NCBI GenBank assembly: GCA_015487515.1
Contig: WFPQ01000005.1
Location: 1-6,568, forward strand
DNA from: Hyphomicrobiales bacterium
GTDB taxonomy: Bacteria; Pseudomonadota; Alphaproteobacteria; Rhizobiales; Devosiaceae
DNA length: 6,568 nucleotides
Direction of reading: 5' to 3'
Shown here: in pieces, positions 4,377 through 6,568 of the stretch
How positions within the stretch are numbered: position 1 is the first letter of the stretch
Layout of the letters: the number at the start of each line of letters is the position of its first letter
Made by a program: the position numbers and the translations under genes
The notes under the pieces: model-generated
The model's input: only the letters and a program-made list of their open reading frames with translations
The model's database searches: none
Told to the model about the DNA's origin: nothing

Positions 4377-5399
4377 ATGAGAATGTCCCGCCACATTCAA
4401 AGAAGCCGCAATGATTTCTGGCCCGGCTTTGTCGATGCCATGTCTTCCCTGCTGCTGGTGATAATATTTCTGCTTTCCCTTTTCATGCTGGCCCAGTTTT
4501 TCCTGTCCCAGGAGATCCTGGGCAAGGACAGCGCCCTGACCCGCCTCAATTCCCAGATAGCAGAACTCACCGACCTGCTGCAACTGGAACGGGCCAGCAA
4601 TACGGACCTTGAAACGACGATTGCCACCCTTTCGGCCACCCTTGCCGATACACAGATCGAGCGCAACGAACTCCTGGGCCAGGTTTCGGGTCTTGGCAGC
4701 GGCATTGCCCAGCGGGACCGGCAGGTGGCTGACCTTAACTCCCAGCTTGCAAAAGAACGCCAGCTATCCAGCCAGGCCAATGCCCAGCTCGAATTGCTGA
4801 ACCAGCAATTATCGGCCCTTCGCACCCAGATAAGAGCCCTCGAGCAGGCCCTTGATGCCTCGGAATTCCGTGACAGCGAATCAAGGATCAAGATTGCCGA
4901 CCTTGGCCGCCGCCTCAACCTGGCCCTGGCCCAGAGGGTGCAGGACCTGTCCCGTTACCGGTCGGATTTTTTCGGACGATTACGCACCATCCTGGCCGAC
5001 CGTACCGACATAACGGTGGTTGGCGACCGCTTCGTTTTCCAGTCAGAGGTCCTGTTTGATGCCGGCCAGGCCGACATAACCAGTCACGGCCGCGAGCAGA
5101 TTGCAAAAATGGCCGAGGCAGTATTGCAGCTCGAACAGGAAATACCACCGGACATCAACTGGGTCCTGCGCATTGACGGCCACACGGACCGGCGGCCCAT
5201 TTCCACCGTCCGCTTTCCCTCCAACTGGGAACTTTCCGCCGCCCGCGCCATTTCGGTGGCAAAGCTGCTGATCGAAATGGGAGTTTCTCCCAACCGGCTG
5301 GTTGCCGCCGGTTTTGGGGAATTTTCCCCCATCGACCCGGCCGATACCGAAGAGGCCTATCGCAAGAACCGGCGCATAGAATTCAAGCTGACCGAATGA
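4377..5399 (+). CDS. MotB/OmpA-like peptidoglycan-binding stator-type protein
   Basis: A 340-residue protein. A short basic N-terminus leads to one membrane span (about 18-43, FVDAMSSLLLVIIFLL and onward). Asp20 sits where MotB, TolR and ExbD carry the Asp that couples ion flow. Residues about 50-195 are rich in Leu, Gln and Glu heptads and should form a periplasmic coiled coil, broken by a Gly-rich stretch at 101-110. Residues about 215-338 are an OmpA-type domain: VLFDAGQADIT (225-235), GHTD (268-271), NWELSAARA (283-291) and a C-terminal YRKNRRIEFKL (328-338). Asp271 and Arg290 match the pair that holds the diaminopimelate of peptidoglycan in OmpA proteins. With the preceding channel protein it should form a proton-driven, wall-anchored complex. 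ATG 4377 has GGAGAAAG at a 9-nt spacing; ATG 4383 is an alternative. A Pro-Pro-Asp motif lies at 257-259. It is not a flagellar MotB, judging by its context and its long coiled coil. The family is sure, the role unknown. Confidence 0.88.
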   Translation: MRMSRHIQRSRNDFWPGFVDAMSSLLLVIIFLLSLFMLAQFFLSQEILGKDSALTRLNSQIAELTDLLQLERASNTDLETTIATLSATLADTQIERNELLGQVSGLGSGIAQRDRQVADLNSQLAKERQLSSQANAQLELLNQQLSALRTQIRALEQALDASEFRDSESRIKIADLGRRLNLALAQRVQDLSRYRSDFFGRLRTILADRTDITVVGDRFVFQSEVLFDAGQADITSHGREQIAKMAEAVLQLEQEIPPDINWVLRIDGHTDRRPISTVRFPSNWELSAARAISVAKLLIEMGVSPNRLVAAGFGEFSPIDPADTEEAYRKNRRIEFKLTE

Positions 5400-5483
5400 C
5401 TTCCGGGACAGGACAGGAGACTTCCATAACCACCAGTTTTCATATCTGCAATCACCGGGGTCACAAGGAATGGAAGCAGAACA

Positions 5484-5521
5484 TGCCCCCCCGAACGACC
5501 GGCCCGTCGGGGGCACTTTTT
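5484..5521 (+). terminator. rho-independent terminator
   Basis: A GC-rich stem ends at 5515 and is followed by C and then five T (5517-5521). TGCCCCC (5484-5490) can pair with GGGGGCA (5509-5515). Alternatively the run of C and GA at 5488-5494 pairs with TCGGGGG, with ACG/CGT extending the stem inside. It lies 85 bp after the stop of the MotB/OmpA-like gene and just before the 3' end of the convergent ABC exporter gene. The T-run is on the plus-strand side only, so it mainly ends the plus-strand transcript. Confidence 0.75.
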
Positions 5522-5531
5522 CAAACCGGCA

Positions 5532-6568
5532 CTATTCGGATCCATCCCGGAACTGCAACTTTGCCAGTTGGGCATAACGTCCCCCCTTGGCAATCAGCTG
5601 TTCGTGACTGCCCTGGTCTATCAGCCTGCCCCCCTCGACCACCAATATGCGGTCCGCATCTCGAATGGTGGCCAGCCTGTGGGCAATCACCAGGGTCGTT
5701 CGTCCCTGCATGAGGCGATCCAGCGCCTTTTGCACCAGGTGCTCGCTCTGGGCATCAAGGGAACTGGTAGCCTCGTCCAGCAGCAATATGGGAGCATCCT
5801 TGAGCAGGGCTCTTGCAATTGCCAGTCGCTGTTTCTGCCCCCCCGAAAGCATTACCCCGCGCTCTCCGACCACCGAATTGTAGCCATCCCTTAATTGCCC
5901 CACAAATTCATCGACCATGGCCGCCTTTGCCGCTGCCATGACCTCCCCGTCACTGGCCTGCATCTTTCCAAAACGTATATTGTCGGCAATGGTGCCCGAA
6001 AAGATCACGCTCTCCTGCTCCACGTAGGAAAACCTCTGGCGCAAATCTCCCGGCATCACCTTCGTGCAATCGATTCCATCGACCCTTACCACTCCCCCCG
6101 TTACGTCGTAAAATCTTTGCAGCAGGGCAAATATGGTTGATTTGCCTGCTCCCGAGGGCCCGACAATGGCCACGTTTTCCCCGGGCTCCACCACGAAGGA
6201 AACATTCTTGAGAACCGTCTTGTTGTCCCGCGTGGCATAAGAAAAACTGACATCACAAAACTCCACCTTTCCAAGGGGTGGCTCCGGCATCTTGACGGGA
6301 TTCTCCGGCAGGGGCATCGTGGACCTGGTCCTTAATATCTCCACCAGCCTTTCCGTGGCCCCGGCCACGGTCTGCAGGGAGCCGAAAATTTCCGACATGT
6401 TGGTCAGGGCAGCGGAAGCCATGACCGCATAGATCAGAAACTGCACCAGCTGGCCCGCCGAAACCGAACCCTCAAAAACCGATTTCGCCCCCCACCACAC
6501 CAGCAGTACCACCGCTCCGGTTCCCAGGAACGTAACTATGACAATCAGTATGGAACGGGCCCTTAGCC
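5532..6568 (-). CDS. MsbA-type ABC exporter half-transporter (permease fused to ATPase), N-terminus outside window
   Basis: The minus-strand frame is open from the window edge (6568) to a stop at 5532-5534, showing about 344 residues. The GTG at 6510-6512 is an internal Val, not the start, since hydrophobic coding sequence continues to the edge. The visible part begins in the last membrane helices (ILIVIVTFLGTGAVVLLVWW), followed by an SAGQLVQFLIYAV segment, a linker and a full ATPase domain: Walker A GPSGAGKST (6135-6161), Q-loop Gln (6015-6017), signature LSGGQ (5832-5846), Walker B ILLLDE (5772-5789), D-loop SLD and switch His in IAHRL (5679-5681). All catalytic residues are present. Such proteins dimerise in the inner membrane and export lipids, peptides or drugs; the substrate cannot be told from this part. 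A full-length protein would be about 580-620 residues, so nearly half is missing. It is convergent with the MotB/OmpA-like gene, 132 bp apart, and not part of that operon. Confidence 0.93.
   Translation of the reverse strand, partial: LRARSILIVIVTFLGTGAVVLLVWWGAKSVFEGSVSAGQLVQFLIYAVMASAALTNMSEIFGSLQTVAGATERLVEILRTRSTMPLPENPVKMPEPPLGKVEFCDVSFSYATRDNKTVLKNVSFVVEPGENVAIVGPSGAGKSTIFALLQRFYDVTGGVVRVDGIDCTKVMPGDLRQRFSYVEQESVIFSGTIADNIRFGKMQASDGEVMAAAKAAMVDEFVGQLRDGYNSVVGERGVMLSGGQKQRLAIARALLKDAPILLLDEATSSLDAQSEHLVQKALDRLMQGRTTLVIAHRLATIRDADRILVVEGGRLIDQGSHEQLIAKGGRYAQLAKLQFRDGSE

Noticed and set aside
3217..5399. Zorya anti-phage defence (ZorA/ZorB)
   Set aside because: The channel plus peptidoglycan-binding pair with a tail is reminiscent of ZorAB. 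However, no ZorC, ZorD or ZorE follows: a terminator and a convergent ABC exporter come next. The neighbourhood is core genome with efp and suhB.
3217..5399. Flagellar MotAB or Tol-Pal components
   Set aside because: No flagellar gene, TolR, TolA, TolB or Pal is nearby. The partner has a long coiled coil not typical of MotB or TolR, and the channel has a 2+2 span plan with a shorter central loop and a Glu-Arg tail.
5396..5713. A 105-codon plus-strand frame after the MotB/OmpA-like gene
   Set aside because: It runs through the terminator and into the ABC exporter gene antisense, and shows no domain.

Overview
The window looks like a stretch of alphaproteobacterial chromosome, most likely Hyphomicrobiales (Rhizobiales) or a close relative. 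This is judged from protein resemblance and from a gene order I associate with that group: a thiamine-phosphate-synthase-like gene, a Sel1-repeat protein, efp, an inositol monophosphatase, a MotA/TolQ/ExbB-like protein, an OmpA/MotB-like protein and an ABC exporter. The DNA is moderately GC-rich (by eye, not counted). It nevertheless uses the Ile codon ATA freely, which is unusual for a GC-rich alphaproteobacterium. No mobile element, CRISPR array, tRNA or rRNA is visible, so this reads as core genome rather than an island.

Layout. 1-210 (+): the C-terminal end of a ThiE-like protein. 207-1409 (+): an exported Sel1-repeat protein whose TTG start overlaps the previous stop. 1410-1565: a gap with an imperfect 20-bp tandem repeat. 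1566-2129 (+): elongation factor P. 2130-2186: a short gap ending in a perfect 13-bp tandem duplication next to the following start codon. 2187-2984 (+): a complete SuhB-type inositol monophosphatase. 2985-3216: a gap with two mutually exclusive hairpins, a short direct repeat and a possible sigma70-type promoter. 3217-4260 (+): a four-helix MotA/TolQ/ExbB-family membrane protein. 4377-5399 (+): its presumed partner, a single-span protein with a coiled coil and a C-terminal OmpA-type peptidoglycan-binding domain. 5484-5521: a rho-independent terminator. 5532-6568 (-): an MsbA-type ABC exporter half-transporter, convergent with the rest and cut by the window edge at its N-terminus.

How the genes may work together. 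The first genes on the plus strand join translation (EF-P) and metabolism or RNA processing (SuhB type) to an envelope protein (Sel1). The second block, 3217-5399, looks like a self-contained proton-driven envelope machine. Its channel subunit carries the MotA/TolQ/ExbB signature, and its partner has a membrane-entry aspartate where MotB, TolR and ExbD carry their ion-coupling Asp, followed by a long periplasmic coiled coil and a peptidoglycan clamp. No flagellar, Tol-Pal, TonB or Zorya genes are next to it, so its job is unassigned. This is the best candidate in the window for an undescribed system. The genes themselves all belong to known families, and what is new, if anything, is the function of this pair.
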